NCBI GenBank assembly: GCA_027294925.1 | Contig: JAPULM010000402.1 | Location: forward strand, 1 to 8,170 | Direction: 5' to 3' | Length of the DNA: 8,170 nt | Source of the DNA: a bacterium | Lineage (GTDB): Bacteria; Tectomicrobia; Entotheonellia; Entotheonellales; Entotheonellaceae | Part shown: one piece after another, positions 6,257 through 8,170 of the stretch | Layout of the letters: every line of letters starts with the position of its first letter | How positions within the stretch are numbered: the first letter of the stretch is position 1 | Translations under genes and position numbers: made by a program | Notes under the pieces: model-generated | Seen by the model: the letters and a program-made list of their open reading frames with translations, nothing else | Told to the model about the DNA's origin: nothing | The model's database searches: none

Positions 6257-6283
6257 TAAACGTGGTAATGAGGAATAGGATGG

Positions 6284-6360
6284 TGGTCGGGGCGAGAAGA
6301 TTTGAACTTCCGACTTCCTGCTCCCGAAGCAGGCGCGCTACCAGGCTGCGCCACGCCCCG
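6284..6360 (-). tRNA. tRNA-Pro, anticodon CGG
   Basis: A complete cloverleaf of 77 nt including an encoded CCA (+ strand TGG at 6284-6286). The acceptor CGGGGCG pairs perfectly with CGCCCCG, the T arm contains GTTCAAAT, and the anticodon stem CCTGC/GCAGG closes loop TTCGGGA, giving anticodon CGG for proline codon CCG. It lies inside the minus-strand cluster, 140 nt after the other tRNA-Pro and 27 nt before the LOG-like gene. The 140-nt spacer 6361-6500 holds no gene and no clear promoter. Confidence 0.97.
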
Positions 6361-6497
6361 ACTCGTACGTCAAGTACATTCCTAATGAGTATTGTCCAAC
6401 AAGTTACGCTATGATGCAAGCAAATCCGTAGGAAACTTGATGCAATCCTCATTCTAAGGCGAGTATAAGAGGAGAGAACAAGCAGTTAGAGAAAGAC

Positions 6498-6574
<77 letters not shown>

Positions 6575-6575
6575 A

Positions 6576-6971
6576 TCACGCCTTTGGCGTCTCTAACATC
6601 GTTATGAGTTCATTTACATGCGCTTTCAGTTGTGAGACAGCACGAACGAAAGCAACATCGCTCTCGAGGTCTCGCGGCAGTACGGTCTCACTCTGTTGAG
6701 CTAACATTCGCTTTGCACCCGAGATGGTGTATCGTTCATTGTACAGAAGGTTTTTGATCTCGACAATAGCTTCGACGTCAAATCGGGCATAAATCCGCTG
6801 TCCAGAGGGATTTTTTTTTGGCCGCAAAGATGGAAACTCAGATTCCCAATAGCGTAACACATGTGGCCTGACACCGATAATTCGCGCCACTTCACCAATC
6901 TTAAAAAAGGGTTTAGCAGCTAGAAACGCTGCTAAATCAGACCGTTGCTGACCACCGTATTTATTAACCAC
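6576..6971 (-). CDS. MerR family transcriptional regulator
   Basis: This is a small DNA-binding regulator of 131 residues. The helix-turn-helix with its MerR signature runs F-K-I-G-E-V-A-R-I-I-G-V (23-34) and P-H-V-L-R-Y-W-E-S-E-F (36-46). The wing R-P-K-K-N-P-S-G-Q-R-I-Y is at 50-61, followed by I-K-N-L-L-Y (72-77), and a likely coiled-coil dimerisation helix lies near 104-127. There is no C-terminal effector domain and no metal-binding cysteine, so this is the short type found near housekeeping genes and tRNAs rather than a metal sensor. Its target is unknown. It starts at GTG 6971, 11 nt after the der stop, with only a weak GGTGA upstream. The coding strand has a run of nine A at 6811-6819 within the wing. 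TGA stop, 1 nt from tRNA-Pro(GGG). Confidence 0.9.
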   Translation of the reverse strand: MVNKYGGQQRSDLAAFLAAKPFFKIGEVARIIGVRPHVLRYWESEFPSLRPKKNPSGQRIYARFDVEAIVEIKNLLYNERYTISGAKRMLAQQSETVLPRDLESDVAFVRAVSQLKAHVNELITMLETPKA

Positions 6972-6982
6972 GAATCACCACG

Positions 6983-8170
6983 TCACTTCTTACGAAAATA
7001 AAGCCGGATCGGCGAACCGGCAAAGCCAAAATGTTGCCGGAGCTGATTTTCCAGGTAGCGCTGATAGTTCTGTGCAACGCCCTCAGGCCGATTAACATAA
7101 CATAGGAAGGTCGGCGGTTGTACCAACGTCTGAGTTAGAAAAGAAAATCTAACGTAATTGCCACGATAGGTCGGCGCAAGGCGTTGACGCGTTACTTTTT
7201 TTAAGAACGTGTTAAGAGCCGCAACCGGAACACGCCGTTGGTTCTCCTCCAGCACCTGATCAATGAGCGGAAATAATTTGATCACACGCTGACCAGTCAG
7301 CACAGACATGCTGATAACTGGTGCATGCGCCAAAAACGGCATGACCTCGTGAAGGCGCTCGACAAACGTTGTAAACGTGTTCGTTTCTTTGTCTATGGCA
7401 TCCCACTTATTAACGGCGATCACGCATGCCTTCCCATGGCGTTCAATATAGGCCGCGATGCGAACATCTTGTTCGCCAATGGCAACCTCGGCATCCAATA
7501 TAAGCACCGCCACTTCACAACGCTGAATGCGCTTCAATGACAAACCAACCGTGGCCTTTTCAAGGGTCTCGCCAATTCGCCGCGGTTTACGCATCCCCGC
7601 GGTGTCAATCAACGTATAAGATTTTTTGTTTACTCGAACATGGCTATCAATCGCATCGCGCGTCGTCCCAGGCGTGGCATTAACGAGAAGCCGATCTTCC
7701 CCTAGAATGCGATTAATAAAAGAAGACTTACCAACATTGGGACGCCCGACAATGGCAACCTGAACGCCGGTCAGCGCACCTTGTAAAGTCGACCGCTTAG
7801 GCAGCTTCGCGATAACCTCATCTAGCATGTCACCAATACCGCGTCCGTGTTCTGCAGAAATTCGCTGCGGCTCACCAAACCCTAAGCGATACCAAGGCGT
7901 CTCTGCGTAGCCAATTTCATCCTTTTCAACCTTGTTCGCGATCAGCATCACTTCTTTGCCGGCTTTGTGCAAGCGGCGCGCGACGTCTTCATCCACAGCC
8001 GTGACGCCATCACGAGCATCAATGACAAACATAACAAGATCAGCTTCAGAAATAGCATACACTGTCTGCTCGTAGATGGATTGCATCAAGTCAGACGTTT
8101 CCTCCAGAAGTAACCCGCCCGTATCAATAAGACAAAAGACGCGATCAAGCCACGTCGCTTCACCGTAATG
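6983..8170 (-). CDS. der: ribosome-assembly GTPase Der (EngA), 5' end outside the window
   Basis: Der is a double GTPase needed for 50S subunit maturation. The last 395 residues are visible and the frame is open to the window edge. Perhaps 40-50 N-terminal residues with the first P-loop are missing; a start inside the window (8089) would cut through the first GTPase domain and was rejected. In visible numbering, domain 1 shows D-T-G-G (16-19) and N-K-V-E (79-82). Domain 2 shows P-loop G-R-P-N-V-G-K-S (142-149), T-P-G-T-T-R-D (about 166-172), D-T-A-G (189-192) and N-K-W-D (254-257). The C-terminal KH-like domain fills roughly 310-395 and ends in a basic tail. It is the first visible gene of the minus-strand cluster, so the promoter is presumably upstream of the window. 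TGA stop. Confidence 0.97.
   Translation of the reverse strand, partial: HYGEATWLDRVFCLIDTGGLLLEETSDLMQSIYEQTVYAISEADLVMFVIDARDGVTAVDEDVARRLHKAGKEVMLIANKVEKDEIGYAETPWYRLGFGEPQRISAEHGRGIGDMLDEVIAKLPKRSTLQGALTGVQVAIVGRPNVGKSSFINRILGEDRLLVNATPGTTRDAIDSHVRVNKKSYTLIDTAGMRKPRRIGETLEKATVGLSLKRIQRCEVAVLILDAEVAIGEQDVRIAAYIERHGKACVIAVNKWDAIDKETNTFTTFVERLHEVMPFLAHAPVISMSVLTGQRVIKLFPLIDQVLEENQRRVPVAALNTFLKKVTRQRLAPTYRGNYVRFSFLTQTLVQPPTFLCYVNRPEGVAQNYQRYLENQLRQHFGFAGSPIRLYFRKK

Overview
The window comes from a bacterium with a conventional diderm (Gram-negative) gene set. It carries a lipoprotein with LysM and M23 domains, a phytoene/squalene synthase-type enzyme, and housekeeping genes (der, thrS, apt) in which UGA, UAA and UAG all act as stops. 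The lineage cannot be fixed from sequence alone. A der-merR-tRNA-Pro order, a threonyl-tRNA synthetase without a TGS domain and a probable selenoprotein suggest a deltaproteobacterial-grade or candidate-phylum environmental organism; this is inference.

Layout. Bases 1-53 may hold the last codons of a plus-strand gene. A minus-strand tRNA-Arg(CCU) lies at 146-219 with a good sigma70-type promoter at 239-267. Bases 220-850 hold no intact gene, only a decayed stretch resembling the N-terminus of a tyrosine-recombinase integrase (466-582). A plus-strand peroxiredoxin-like gene follows at 851-1495. It is interrupted at 1097 by an in-frame TGA exactly where its family has the first cysteine of a C-P-Y-C redox motif. 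The frame continues intact to the normal C-terminus, and a hairpin with a UGUAU apical loop follows the TGA. The best reading is a selenocysteine protein (U-P-Y-C) with a bacterial SECIS element.

Everything from 1499 to 8170 is on the minus strand and closely spaced. In transcription order it is: der (5' end outside the window), a MerR-type regulator, tRNA-Pro(GGG), tRNA-Pro(CGG), a LOG-like nucleotide-binding protein, a LysM/M23 lipoprotein, apt, thrS and a squalene/phytoene synthase homologue. Several joints are tight: 1 nt between the merR stop and the tRNA-Pro(GGG) 5' end, 1 nt between the LOG-like gene and the lipoprotein gene, and 36 nt or a 1-nt overlap between apt and thrS depending on the thrS start. 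The cluster therefore looks like one long transcription unit with tRNAs embedded in it. It converges on the selenoprotein gene with only 3 nt between stop codons.

The genes serve ribosome assembly (Der), tRNA supply and charging (tRNA-Pro x2, tRNA-Arg, ThrRS), purine salvage (Apt), cell-wall remodelling (M23 lipoprotein), isoprenoid chemistry (squalene/phytoene synthase) and thiol or selenol redox defence. The candidate selenoprotein and its SECIS are the most notable items.
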